A stretch of 64,000 bases of DNA from Elusimicrobia bacterium RIFOXYA2_FULL_47_53 (lineage in GTDB: Bacteria > Elusimicrobiota > Endomicrobiia > Endomicrobiales > XYA2-FULL-47-53). Below, one piece after another: positions 1-8,151 of the stretch. The translations under genes and the position numbers were made by a program. Within the stretch, counting starts at the first letter, position 1; every line of letters begins with the position of its first letter. Where the stretch lies: NCBI GenBank assembly GCA_001800315.1, contig MGVE01000006.1, forward strand, positions 62,001 through 126,000, read 5' to 3'. The notes beneath the pieces were generated by a model. It saw nothing but the letters and a program-made list of their open reading frames with translations, searched no databases and was not told the origin of the DNA.

Positions 1-23
1 TAGACTAACCGTAACCTTGAATT

Positions 24-611
24 ATGAAAAAAATATTGAGAATAGGCATATTCGGCGGATCTTTTGACCCGGTTCATATTGGACACATCGGCCTGGCCAG
101 GGCCGCGAAACTTCAGTATAAGCTTGATAAAGTAATTTTCGTTCCGGCAAAGTATCCTCCTCACAAAATATCCAAAAGGCTCTCGTCCCCGGCTGTCCGC
201 CTTAAGATGCTGAGAGCCGCGCTAAACAATACCGCCGCTTTTTCCGTAAGCCGTTTTGAGCTGGTCCGGAGCGGAACAACTTATACTTACCAGACTCTTA
301 AACACTTTAAAAAGGTTTATCCCGGGGCAGAACTTTTTTTTCTGCTCGGGAAAGATTCACTGCTTGATGTAAAAAACTGGAAGAACGCCGGCCTGCTGCC
401 CCGCTTGTGCGGATTTATAGCGGCCGGCAGAGCGGGAGCTTTCGGGCATGCGCCGGCCTGGCTGACGGCAAACACTGAATTTATTTCCGGAAAACTGCCA
501 ACCGTGTCCTCCTCCGGCATAAGAAAAGATATCTCGCTGGGAAAATCCGTTTCGCGGCTTCTGCCGCGCGGCGTGGCGGGGCTTATAAAAAAATATGCGC
601 CATACAGATAA
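24..611 (+). CDS. nadD: Nicotinate-nucleotide adenylyltransferase
   Basis: NadD transfers AMP from ATP to nicotinate mononucleotide, giving deamido-NAD in the cytoplasmic NAD pathway. The 195-aa length is usual for the family. The nucleotidyltransferase signature GGSFDPVHIGH lies at residues 11-21, and the C-terminal 'SSSGIRK' near residue 161 matches the ISSTxIR-type ATP-binding motif. 'FVPAKYPPHK' follows the first motif, as in known NadD proteins. The start is the first ATG in frame; only 23 bases precede it and no clear ribosome binding site is visible. The 3' end overlaps yqeK by 17 nt, so the two are probably translationally coupled. Identification is by motif and by the nadD-yqeK-rsfS neighbourhood. 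Confidence 0.95.
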   Translation: MKKILRIGIFGGSFDPVHIGHIGLARAAKLQYKLDKVIFVPAKYPPHKISKRLSSPAVRLKMLRAALNNTAAFSVSRFELVRSGTTYTYQTLKHFKKVYPGAELFFLLGKDSLLDVKNWKNAGLLPRLCGFIAAGRAGAFGHAPAWLTANTEFISGKLPTVSSSGIRKDISLGKSVSRLLPRGVAGLIKKYAPYR

Positions 612-1164
612 AATACTGCCTTACCTTAAGAAAAAACTTGGCAGCGCCCGGTTTAAGCACACTCTCGGAACGACTAAGACGGCCGAGGCGCTGGCTCTCG
701 CTCACGGAGAAAACGCCGAAAACGCGGTTCTCGCGGCTCTTTTGCACGACATGGCAAGATGGATGAGCGCCAGACAGATGATAGCCTATGTCAAAAAATA
801 TAAAGTCCGCGTTCCCGACCTTGAAAATGTTGTAAAATATAATCCTTCACTGCTTCATGGATTTGTCGGCGCGGACATGGCGCGGCGAATATTTAAAGTC
901 AAAGACCGTTCGGTCCTTGAAGCAATAGCTCTGCACACTCTCGGCGGGCCGAATATGTGCAGGCTGGCCAAGATACTATACCTGGCTGACATTACCTCTC
1001 CGGACAGAAGGCATAGCGGAGTAAAAACAATAAAACGCCTCGCCGAAAAAGACCTGGATAAAGCCATGACGGCCGCTTCGGCTTCAAAAATCGCCTTTGT
1101 GCTCAGAAAAAATGCCTGGCTCCATCCGGATGCCGCCAGAACATGGAACAGTCTTATAAAATGA
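595..1164 (+). CDS. yqeK: HD-domain hydrolase, YqeK family (symmetrical Ap4A hydrolase)
   Basis: This is a 189-aa HD-superfamily protein. YqeK enzymes cleave diadenosine tetraphosphate symmetrically to two ADP and commonly sit next to nadD. Visible metal-ligand motifs are an early His ('HTLGTTKTAEAL', about residue 22), the 'LLHDMAR' His-Asp pair (about residue 50), 'LHGFVGADMARR' (about residue 85), 'ALHTLGG' and 'YLADITSPDR' (about residue 140). These occur in family order. The start overlaps the end of nadD and lacks its own Shine-Dalgarno sequence, which suggests coupling. The stop overlaps the next start as ATGA. The family call is strong; the Ap4A activity is inferred from the family. 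Confidence 0.9.
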   Translation: MRHTDKILPYLKKKLGSARFKHTLGTTKTAEALALAHGENAENAVLAALLHDMARWMSARQMIAYVKKYKVRVPDLENVVKYNPSLLHGFVGADMARRIFKVKDRSVLEAIALHTLGGPNMCRLAKILYLADITSPDRRHSGVKTIKRLAEKDLDKAMTAASASKIAFVLRKNAWLHPDAARTWNSLIK

Positions 1165-2348
1165 ATAACTTTAAACTAAAACCCGCGCATATAATTCTTC
1201 TGGCGACCCTGGTCCTGGCCACGGCAGCCATTTTTCTTTCCTGGAGAAGCCCCCTCTCAAAAGCCATAAGGAACGGGGAGCGCATAAACGGCGTAATCAT
1301 AGGCACCGACTGGGTGGATTACGCGCGCCATTCGGATACGCTGATCTTCGTGAGCTATGACCCGTCAAAAAGATTTTTGGATGTAATCTCCATACCAAGA
1401 GACACGCATTTCAGCCCGGCCGGATACAATTTTCAGAAAATCAACGAAGTTTACGCGTACCATTACAGGACTAAAAAAAGCGACAAGGCCGCCTGCCACG
1501 AAGTTATGCTGGCGGTTGAACAGCTTTTCCAGGACAAAGCGGCAATTCCCTATTTTGTGAGGGTGGACTACTCAAGCTTTAAAAAATTCATAGACCTTGT
1601 GGGCGGCGTTGACCTGGATGTGGAAGAGCCCATGAACTATGACGATTCGTGGGGCAAACTGCACATTCATTTTGAACCCGGCCCGCAGCACATGAACGGC
1701 CAGAAAGCTTTGGAATATGTCCGTTACCGCGGCGCGGCCGGCGACATAGGCAGGGTTTACCGTCAGCAGAGATTTATGAAAGCCGTGGTTTCAAGATTCA
1801 AGAACCCGTACAACCTTTTCAAATTGCCAAAAATAACGGCGGTGCTCGCAAAAGAAATTGACACAAATGTCTCGCTCTGGGATATTTTTTCCGGCCTTAT
1901 TGAGCTGAAGGACCTTAAGGTCCGCAATATACGCTTCGCCCAGCTTCCGGGCGCCCCCAAAAGAAACTACTGGGAAGTTGATATTGAAAACTCGGCCGGA
2001 CTCATGGAGAAGATAATCCCTTCAAGCTCAACCGTGGTTTCACAGGGCCCGAAAATAAGAATTGAGGTCTGGAACGCCTCCGGAAAAAACGGCCTCGCGG
2101 AAGAGATTTCCTGGATACTCAGAAAACAGGGCTTTGATGTCATAGACTGGGGCACCTTCTCGGTCAGGCAGAAAAAAACACTGATCAAGGATCTTAAAGG
2201 CGATATAAGGTCGGCGCAGAGAATAGCCGAGATCCTTTCCTGCGGCGAGGTTGTGACGCGGTTTGACGAAAGAAAGCTTGTAAATATATCCGTTATTCTC
2301 GGCGAAGACAGTATCCCGGTGCCGGGGGCGCTCAAGCGCGAAGAATAG
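1161..2348 (+). CDS. LytR-CpsA-Psr (LCP) family protein with LytR_C domain
   Basis: This is a 395-aa membrane-anchored LCP protein. The family transfers undecaprenyl-phosphate-linked glycopolymers onto peptidoglycan or other acceptors at the outer face of the cytoplasmic membrane. An N-terminal membrane anchor covers about residues 8-28. The LCP core follows (about 55-225) with 'DTLIFVSYDP', 'ISIPRDTHF', 'KINEVYAY', 'DLVGGVDLDV' and an Arg-rich 'ALEYVRYR...DIGRVYRQQRF' stretch typical of the pyrophosphate-binding pocket. A C-terminal LytR_C-type domain ('VWNASGKNGLAEEI') ends the protein. The ORF track starts six codons upstream, but the ATG at 1161 overlaps the yqeK stop as ATGA and leaves a normal anchor, so I prefer it. 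An LCP gene between yqeK and rsfS is known from several phyla. The substrate is unknown. Confidence 0.9.
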   Translation: MNNFKLKPAHIILLATLVLATAAIFLSWRSPLSKAIRNGERINGVIIGTDWVDYARHSDTLIFVSYDPSKRFLDVISIPRDTHFSPAGYNFQKINEVYAYHYRTKKSDKAACHEVMLAVEQLFQDKAAIPYFVRVDYSSFKKFIDLVGGVDLDVEEPMNYDDSWGKLHIHFEPGPQHMNGQKALEYVRYRGAAGDIGRVYRQQRFMKAVVSRFKNPYNLFKLPKITAVLAKEIDTNVSLWDIFSGLIELKDLKVRNIRFAQLPGAPKRNYWEVDIENSAGLMEKIIPSSSTVVSQGPKIRIEVWNASGKNGLAEEISWILRKQGFDVIDWGTFSVRQKKTLIKDLKGDIRSAQRIAEILSCGEVVTRFDERKLVNISVILGEDSIPVPGALKREE

Positions 2349-2372
2349 AACATCAAGAACAGCACAACCTAT

Positions 2373-2403
2373 AACCTGTTACACCCCGGGGGTGTTACGG
2401 GTT
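2373..2403 (+). promoter_or_regulatory. Strong hairpin between the LCP gene and pilT
   Basis: Two 15-nt arms (AACCTGTTACACCCC and GGGGTGTTACGGGTT) flank a single G. They pair along the whole length except for one T-T mismatch and one G-U pair. No U-tract follows; the sequence runs into GGGAGGT, the ribosome binding site of pilT. It is therefore less likely an intrinsic terminator than an attenuator, an mRNA-stability element or a processing site that sets pilT expression apart from the upstream genes. Confidence 0.55.
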
Positions 2404-2420
2404 AAGCACGGGAGGTATTT

Positions 2421-3488
2421 ATGGAAATGTTTGACATCCTCAAAACCGCCGTAGACAGAAACGCCTCTGACATCCACCTTGTGATCGGGAAACCTCCGAT
2501 GCTCAGAGTCAGGGGAAGCATCCTCGCCATAGAAGAAATGCCCGTGCTCTCGCTGGAAGATTCAAGAAAACTGATTTACTCCATCCTCAACGACGACCAG
2601 AAATCCAAATTTGAACAGAATATGGAGCTTGACTGCTCCTTCTCGCTGCGCGGAGTTTCGCGTTTCAGGGTAAATGTCTTTATGCAGAAAAACGGCCCGG
2701 AGGCGGTGCTCAGGGTAATATCCTCTAAAATCCCCGAACCGGAGGAATTAAAGCTGACGCCCTCTATTCTTCAGTTCGCGGATATGCCAAGAGGGCTGGT
2801 GTTAGTTACCGGCCCGACAGGATCCGGCAAATCCACGACACTCGCCTGCCTTTTAAACCTTGTCAACCAGAAAAGATACGAGCACATTCTGACAATAGAA
2901 GACCCCATTGAATTTGTTTATGAAAACAAAAACTGCATCGTAAGGCAGAGAGAAGTCGGCCAGCAGACAAAAAGTTTCAGCAACGCCCTGAAGTACGCCT
3001 TGAGGCAGGACCCGGATGTAGTGCTTATCGGCGAAATGCGCGACTTGGAAACCATCTCCGCGGCCCTGACTATCGCGGAAACCGGGCATCTGGCTTTCGC
3101 AACCCTGCATACGACCGACGCCGCGCAGACGGTGGACAGGATAATTGATGTGTTTCCGCCGCACCAGCAGCAGCAGGTCAGAGTCCAGCTCTCGGTAACA
3201 CTAAAGGGTGTTGTTTCTCAGACGCTGCTGCCAAAAGCCGACGGTATCGGGCGCGTGGCGGCCCGCGAGGTAATGGTGGTTACACCGGCTATTTCAAATC
3301 TTATCAGGGAAGGAAAGACGCATCAGATCTATTCGGCCATTGAGACCGGCGGAAAATTCGGCATGATAAGCTTAGATCGCGCCATGCTCCAGCTGGTCCA
3401 GGAAGGGCTTGTGAACATGGATGACGCCGTGGCAAAAGCCCACAATCCGGAGTATGTGAAATCCGGCGGCAAACTGAGCGGACTATAA
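2421..3488 (+). CDS. pilT: Type IV pilus retraction ATPase PilT
   Basis: PilT is the hexameric AAA-like ATPase that depolymerises type IV pili and drives twitching. The 355-aa length is usual for PilT (about 345) and much shorter than PilB. The sequence shows Walker A GPTGSGKST (about residues 131-139), an Asp box around 'TIEDPIEF', Walker B 'VVLIGEMRD' (about 200-208), the His box 'GHLAFATLHT' (about 222-231) and the C-terminal 'ISNLIREGK' segment that corresponds to the AIRNLIRE motif. A strong GGGAGG precedes the ATG. No pilin or other pilus gene is in the window. The next gene encodes a putative cyclic-nucleotide sensor that may act with it. Confidence 0.95.
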   Translation: MEMFDILKTAVDRNASDIHLVIGKPPMLRVRGSILAIEEMPVLSLEDSRKLIYSILNDDQKSKFEQNMELDCSFSLRGVSRFRVNVFMQKNGPEAVLRVISSKIPEPEELKLTPSILQFADMPRGLVLVTGPTGSGKSTTLACLLNLVNQKRYEHILTIEDPIEFVYENKNCIVRQREVGQQTKSFSNALKYALRQDPDVVLIGEMRDLETISAALTIAETGHLAFATLHTTDAAQTVDRIIDVFPPHQQQQVRVQLSVTLKGVVSQTLLPKADGIGRVAAREVMVVTPAISNLIREGKTHQIYSAIETGGKFGMISLDRAMLQLVQEGLVNMDDAVAKAHNPEYVKSGGKLSGL

Positions 3489-3506
3489 TTTTCCGGGAGA
3501 AAACCT

Positions 3507-4442
3507 ATGGATAAAATATCCCTTTTGAAATCTGTTTTTATTTTCAGCGGCCTGAGCGACCCCATAGTAAAAGATATGAGCAAATATCTTAAGGAAGCCG
3601 CTTTCAAAGCCGGAAAATCAATATTTCTGGAAAATGACAAGGCCGACGCTTTTTACATTATTGACAAGGGCGATGTCTCCATCTCAAAGAGAATGGGAAA
3701 GGATAAGGAAAAAATCCTTTCCATGCTCGGGCCCGGCAGCGCCTTCGGTGAAATGGCTTTCTTTTCGGACTCGCCCAGGATCGCCGACGCCACAGCCAGG
3801 ACCGATTCTCTGCTGTACAAAATTGAAAGGAAAGATTTTCTGGATTTTATTTCCAGGGAATCCGCGGCGGGATTAAAGATACTGTCGGCGCTGCTGCAGA
3901 TCTCCATGAACAGGCTTGAGCACACCAGCAGAGAGCTTGCCACGGTATATCACACGGGAAAGATAATTTCCTCGGGCAAAAAATTAGAGGAAATCCTGGC
4001 GCAAATTAAAGAGGAGCTGCTGCTCGCCGTCCCGGAAGCCGACGATGCCGCCATTTACCTTTATAACGAATTCAATGTTGAGTTTGAGCCGGCTTCAGCG
4101 CCCTCCGCCATGAAAGAGGTTCTGCCCGATGATCCGCTCATTCTTGAGCTCAAGTCAAACCCCGAGGGGCTTTTATTTAAAGATTTCGGAAAGTCCGGTT
4201 TTAAGCTCGCCGGTATTGATAATATCGTTAAATCAATTATTATAGCTCCCGCCATGAAGGGCGAGGCTATGGAGGGTTTTTTGTGCCTCTGGTCCGCTAA
4301 AGACGCCGACGGGCTCAAGAACAGCTACAAACTTCTGCTCTCAAGCGTCGCCGGACAGCTCGCCGAAGCCATTGAAAACATACACCACCAGCAGGAAGAG
4401 CGCGACAGACAACGCCTTAAAAGCGCGAGAGAGTATATCTAA
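3507..4442 (+). CDS. Cyclic-nucleotide-binding and GAF domain protein
   Basis: This 311-aa soluble protein has an N-terminal cNMP-binding beta-roll (about residues 10-125) with 'AFYIIDKGDVSIS' and the phosphate-cassette-like 'GPGSAFGEMAFFSDSPRIADATA'. The latter matches the PBC consensus (FGE...PR.A), so nucleotide binding is plausible. A helical linker leads to a GAF-like domain (about 145-300). There is no helix-turn-helix, so it is not a CRP-type DNA-binding regulator. It lies 18 nt after pilT, has a GGGAG site, and ends one base before the rsfS start. A role as a second-messenger-responsive regulator of pilus retraction is inferred only from position. Confidence 0.8.
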   Translation: MDKISLLKSVFIFSGLSDPIVKDMSKYLKEAAFKAGKSIFLENDKADAFYIIDKGDVSISKRMGKDKEKILSMLGPGSAFGEMAFFSDSPRIADATARTDSLLYKIERKDFLDFISRESAAGLKILSALLQISMNRLEHTSRELATVYHTGKIISSGKKLEEILAQIKEELLLAVPEADDAAIYLYNEFNVEFEPASAPSAMKEVLPDDPLILELKSNPEGLLFKDFGKSGFKLAGIDNIVKSIIIAPAMKGEAMEGFLCLWSAKDADGLKNSYKLLLSSVAGQLAEAIENIHHQQEERDRQRLKSAREYI

Positions 4443-4793
4443 ATGAGCAAAATTAACTATTTAAAACTTGCCAAAGAAGCCGCGAAAATAGCGGACGGGA
4501 AAAAGTGTTCCGCCGTGCTGCTTTTAAGCATGAAAAAATTCACGGTTATCGCCGAGTATTTCGTGATAGCTACCGCCGAATCCTCTCCCCAGAGAAACGC
4601 CGTGATAAACGCCGTTGAAAAGCATTTCAACGAGTCCGGAGGCCCGGCTGTTTTGCACAGGGACGGCCGTTCGTCGGAATCCTGGTCCGCGCTTGATTAC
4701 GGCGGGCTGATAATTCACATAATGTCGCCGGAAGCCAGGTCGTTTTTCTGCCTGGAGAAAATCTGGGACGGCGCCAGGCAGCTGGAGTTTTAG
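4443..4793 (+). CDS. rsfS: Ribosomal silencing factor RsfS
   Basis: RsfS binds ribosomal protein uL14 and blocks subunit joining when nutrients are short. The 116-aa length fits the family. Recognisable segments are 'YFVIATAESSPQRNAV' near residue 40, corresponding to the DYFVI.sg.S..q motif, 'SWSALDYGGLIIHIMSPEAR', and the C-terminal 'FFCLEKIWDGARQLEF', corresponding to R.fY.LE.lW..A. The ATG abuts the stop of the preceding gene, implying coupling. In many bacteria rsfS directly follows yqeK or an LCP gene; here pilT and the cNMP/GAF gene separate them. Confidence 0.92.
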   Translation: MSKINYLKLAKEAAKIADGKKCSAVLLLSMKKFTVIAEYFVIATAESSPQRNAVINAVEKHFNESGGPAVLHRDGRSSESWSALDYGGLIIHIMSPEARSFFCLEKIWDGARQLEF

Positions 4794-4796
4794 CGT

Positions 4797-5900
4797 TTGG
4801 ATAAAGTTGAGATCGCCGTCATCGGAGCGGGCGCGGCAGGCCTTGCCGCGGCCCTCAAGCTTTCTTCCTCCGGGAAAGAAGTGCTACTCCTTGAAAAAAA
4901 CGAAAGCTACGGCCGTGAAACTTCAAGCCGCAGCAGCGAAGTGATTCATTCCGGGTTATACTACCCCCAAAACTCCCTAAAAGCCTCTCTCTGTGTCAGG
5001 GGCAATTCCCTGATTTATTCCTACTGTCGTAAAAAACGCATACCTTTTAAAAACACGGGCAAAATTGTAGCTGCCTCCGGTAATTCCGAACTTGAGCAGC
5101 TCGCGGACCTTATGCGAAGCGGCAGCAAAAACGGCGTTAAAGGGCTGCGGCTGTTAAGCACGGCGGAACTGCGCTCCCTGGAGCCGGATATTAACTCGGC
5201 CGGCGGCCTTTTCGTTCCCTCAACCGGTATAATGGATTCTCACTCTCTCATGAAATCTTTGTATAGCGAATTTAGAGCCTCAGGCGGGCTTGCGGTTTTC
5301 AACTGTGAGGTCACCGGGATACAAAAGAGCGGTAAGGGCGGTTATGAGATAAAGTCTTCCGGCGACAGCTACAGTTTCCTGGCCGGCAAGCTGATAAACT
5401 GCGCCGGGCTCGGCAGCGAACGGATAGCCCGCGCGGCCGGCATTGATACCGTCAAAGCGGACTACAGGCTTCATTTCTGCAAGGGTGATTATTACAGAAT
5501 AAAAAAACGCTTCGCGGTCTCAAGGCTGATTTACCCGGTTCCGGCCCCGGAGCTCCACAATCTCGGCGTTCATCTGACAACCGGCCTGTCCGGAGGCTTA
5601 AGGCTGGGGCCTAACGCGTATTATGTTGACTCCATAGATTATTCTTTCGGAACAAAAGACAGCTCTGTTTTTTTATCTTCCGCGAAAACTTTTCTCCCCG
5701 GCCTTGAACCCGGCGACCTCTGCCCCGACACCTCGGGCATAAGGCCAAAACTCCAGGGGCCGGGAGAGGCTTTCAGGGATTTTGTGATAAAAGATGAATC
5801 CGACAAAGGTTTGCCCGGCCTTATCAACCTTACCGGGATAGAGTCCCCCGGGCTTACCTCCTGCCTCGCAATAGCCGAGTACATTGAACAAATCCTTTAA
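4797..5900 (+). CDS. FAD-dependent oxidoreductase, LhgO/DAO family
   Basis: This is a 367-aa flavoprotein. The Rossmann motif 'VIGAGAAGLAAA' is at residues 8-19, and 'ETSSRSSEVIHSGLYY' shortly after it is characteristic of the L-2-hydroxyglutarate dehydrogenase (LhgO/YgaF) branch of the DAO fold. The C-terminal 'GIRPKLQGPG' and 'NLTGIESPGLTS' FAD-contact segments also fit. The family oxidises L-2-hydroxyglutarate to 2-oxoglutarate and passes electrons to the quinone pool; other 2-hydroxyacids or amines cannot be excluded. The start is TTG, chosen because GGAG lies 9 nt upstream and the N-terminus fits the Rossmann strand; the gene starts 3 nt after rsfS stops. It is the last gene of the plus-strand cluster. 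Confidence 0.82.
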   Translation: MDKVEIAVIGAGAAGLAAALKLSSSGKEVLLLEKNESYGRETSSRSSEVIHSGLYYPQNSLKASLCVRGNSLIYSYCRKKRIPFKNTGKIVAASGNSELEQLADLMRSGSKNGVKGLRLLSTAELRSLEPDINSAGGLFVPSTGIMDSHSLMKSLYSEFRASGGLAVFNCEVTGIQKSGKGGYEIKSSGDSYSFLAGKLINCAGLGSERIARAAGIDTVKADYRLHFCKGDYYRIKKRFAVSRLIYPVPAPELHNLGVHLTTGLSGGLRLGPNAYYVDSIDYSFGTKDSSVFLSSAKTFLPGLEPGDLCPDTSGIRPKLQGPGEAFRDFVIKDESDKGLPGLINLTGIESPGLTSCLAIAEYIEQIL

Positions 5901-5952
5901 TTTATATTAATAAATCATGGCTGATCAAATTGTATGCGTATGGCAATAAATA

Positions 5953-6022
5953 GAAAATCCCTTATCTAAATTTTACCGCAAACCGGGGCCTAAGAATACG
6001 GAATAAATGACAAGGGATTTTC
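5953..6022. terminator. Inverted repeat between convergent genes, possible bidirectional terminator
   Basis: GAAAATCCCTT and AAGGGATTTTC form a perfect 11-bp inverted repeat with a 48-nt loop, between two converging gene ends. On the minus strand the repeat is followed by the U-rich TATTTATT. The loop is long for an intrinsic terminator, so the assignment is tentative. The rest of the 145-nt gap is AT-rich with no ORF. Confidence 0.35.
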
Positions 6023-6045
6023 CAGGAATAACCGCGTTTTCTCTG

Positions 6046-8130
6046 CTATTTAATCTCCTTTAACAACACGGTAGGATATTTGTATATTTTGCCGGCTTTT
6101 TCAGAGCAGACCCATAGGGCTGAACCGGAACCGGCAATGCCGCTGAGGCCGTAGCCCTTCTCCTCGGCGTCAGGCGTAATATATACAGCCAGCACGCTCA
6201 ACTCGTCGTCAAGATTGTGTTTGTATATCTTATTGGTCTTTGAATCCGAGCTCCAGAGGTTAGTGCCGTCAAAATACAGGCTTGAGGGGCTCGTGCCCGG
6301 GCTTTTGTATTCCCTTTCAACGCTCAACTGCGCGTCAAGCCTGTGGCGGTAAATCGCGGCTTTCGCGCTGTCGCAGGTCCATAGAACTTTCCCGTCGCCG
6401 GCAATACCGCTCGGCGCGCCGTTCGGAGCCGGATAGGAGTTTACTATCGTGAGCGCGGCGTCCACATTGTGCTTATAAATTTTCTTGTCCCAGGAATCAG
6501 CCGACCATATAAAACCGTCGGCCCAGCTTAAGGCTGTGATGTGTTTCCCGGGGAAATAGAATATTTTTGAGATTGAGAGCGAACTATCCGTTTTGTGTTT
6601 ATATATGCCCTGGCCCATCCAGTCGCAGGACCATATGTTCTGGCCGTCAAAGGCTATGCTGGTGGGCTGTGAATAGGGCGTTGAAAAAGCCAGCGCCCTT
6701 ATTTCCGCGTCTGCCATTTTTTTAATAAAATAGTCCGCCCCAAAATAGAGGCCGGCGCATATCAGGAGCGCGGAAAATACCGTAACCGCGATTTTAAGCA
6801 GTTTCCCGGCGGGTTTAATCTTGCCCCAGAATTCCGGAACAGCCAGGCTCTGGTAGGCGGCTCTGCTGACAATATTCCAGGTGTCGTCGGTTGAGTAAGG
6901 CGGCGACACGATGTCAAAACCCTCCCTGGCCGCCCTTACACCGTCCCTGCTTTTGGCGTCGCCAAACAACAGCACCGGCACAGAAGGGAACTTTGCCCTG
7001 ATAAGGGATGCCTTTTTGATGTGCCGGACCGAAACAACAGCGACCCTTGGTTTTATACCCTCCACCGCCGCCGCGACATTTTTATCTGGAAGAGCAACCA
7101 CTTCGGCCTGAGATTTTGCCGCGGCCTTCTCTATGACTGCCGCCTCGTCGGCGGCGAGCAGTACCGCTATTTTAAAATGTTTCTGCGTGGTCTGGGGCAT
7201 ATCAAAAACCAGCGAATACGCCTCAATTTCATTTTCTATATTTTGCACGACTTTCGCGAGAATATCGGAAGCTCCCCGGCCGGTCTTTTCTTTCGCGAAG
7301 AGTTTAGCTATTCCCCTTAAAGGGCCGGTATGCTGTTTGAGGCCCGCGACAAAGTTCCTCTGGGACTCTTTTTCGGCGTTAACCGCCTTCTTTCTGTCTT
7401 CCTCGGACTGAATTTTAATAAAAGCGAGGTCGTTGAGCGCCGCGGCCTTTTCTTTTTCGGATTTTTCTTTTGCCTCGGCCAGGCTTTTTATTTCCTGCTC
7501 GTTATCTGAAATTTTCTTCTCAAGCTCGGCTCTTTTAGCGGCAAAATCATCGGTCAGCCTTTTAATTTCGGAGTCAATCTCGGCGATTCTTCCCTTAAGC
7601 AGTTCTGCCTGCGTTATTCCCAGCGAAATCTTCTCCTCGTAAGAAGCTCTTATTTTGTTAAATTCTTCTTCCTGCTCCCTGAGTCCGGCCTCGTTTTCCT
7701 CTTTCTCGGAGATTAATTTTGCGTTCAGGTCGTTTAAGCGCTCCTGCATTCTCTTTACTTCCGTCTCGGCGCTTTTAACCTTTTCTTCGTTCAACAACCG
7801 GTTTTTTTCTATCAGCAGATCGGCTTCTTTTGCCTTTAACCTGTTCTCCCATTCCATCCCCTCTTTTTCCAGGCGCCTTTCAAATTCCCGGAGCTGCTGA
7901 TTATACTGGTCAATCTGGAGCTGCTGCTGGGAAAGCTTTGCCTCAAGCGCCTTTTTTTCCTCGTCGCGCGCCAGCACCTTTTTATTCCACAGGATCTTTT
8001 CTTCGTCTATCCTGCGCTTCCAGTAGTCGTCGGGGGAAGGAAAATTAAAATTTCGGACCGCGTCGTCCTGCACGGCCATCTCGGCCTTGAGCCGCTCCAG
8101 CTCACTGTCTAAATCTTTAAATTCATCCAT
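6046..8130 (-). CDS. Coiled-coil, pseudo-receiver, transmembrane and beta-propeller protein
   Basis: This 694-aa protein has four parts. Residues 1-290 are a charged coiled coil that contains the Trp-anchored repeat of the two larger coiled-coil proteins of the operon ('WENRLKAKEADL'). Residues about 307-433 look like a CheY-type alpha/beta fold, but the expected phospho-acceptor Asp and C-terminal Lys are missing ('AVVSVRHIK', 'FDIVSPPYS'). One TM helix follows (about 445-467). The C-terminus has five 40-residue units of the form W(S/T)xDxxxxxIYKHxxDxxLS, as in NHL/SMP30-like propellers. The predicted topology is cytoplasmic coil and pseudo-receiver with a periplasmic propeller. A good GGAGG site precedes the ATG. 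It is the last gene of the operon. Function is unknown; a structural or signal-relay role across the inner membrane is inferred. Confidence 0.75.
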   Translation of the reverse strand: MDEFKDLDSELERLKAEMAVQDDAVRNFNFPSPDDYWKRRIDEEKILWNKKVLARDEEKKALEAKLSQQQLQIDQYNQQLREFERRLEKEGMEWENRLKAKEADLLIEKNRLLNEEKVKSAETEVKRMQERLNDLNAKLISEKEENEAGLREQEEEFNKIRASYEEKISLGITQAELLKGRIAEIDSEIKRLTDDFAAKRAELEKKISDNEQEIKSLAEAKEKSEKEKAAALNDLAFIKIQSEEDRKKAVNAEKESQRNFVAGLKQHTGPLRGIAKLFAKEKTGRGASDILAKVVQNIENEIEAYSLVFDMPQTTQKHFKIAVLLAADEAAVIEKAAAKSQAEVVALPDKNVAAAVEGIKPRVAVVSVRHIKKASLIRAKFPSVPVLLFGDAKSRDGVRAAREGFDIVSPPYSTDDTWNIVSRAAYQSLAVPEFWGKIKPAGKLLKIAVTVFSALLICAGLYFGADYFIKKMADAEIRALAFSTPYSQPTSIAFDGQNIWSCDWMGQGIYKHKTDSSLSISKIFYFPGKHITALSWADGFIWSADSWDKKIYKHNVDAALTIVNSYPAPNGAPSGIAGDGKVLWTCDSAKAAIYRHRLDAQLSVEREYKSPGTSPSSLYFDGTNLWSSDSKTNKIYKHNLDDELSVLAVYITPDAEEKGYGLSGIAGSGSALWVCSEKAGKIYKYPTVLLKEIK

Positions 8131-8151
8131 TTTAACCTCCGTTGCGAAAGC

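Noticed and set aside
1143-1160. Upstream start of the LCP protein (MEQSYK)
   Set aside because: The ATG at 1161 forms an ATGA overlap with the yqeK stop and gives a normal short cytoplasmic N-terminus before the anchor.
5953-6022. Inverted repeat as ends of a small transposable element
   Set aside because: Only 70 nt in total, no target-site duplication and no second copy seen; a terminator or stabilising hairpin is simpler.
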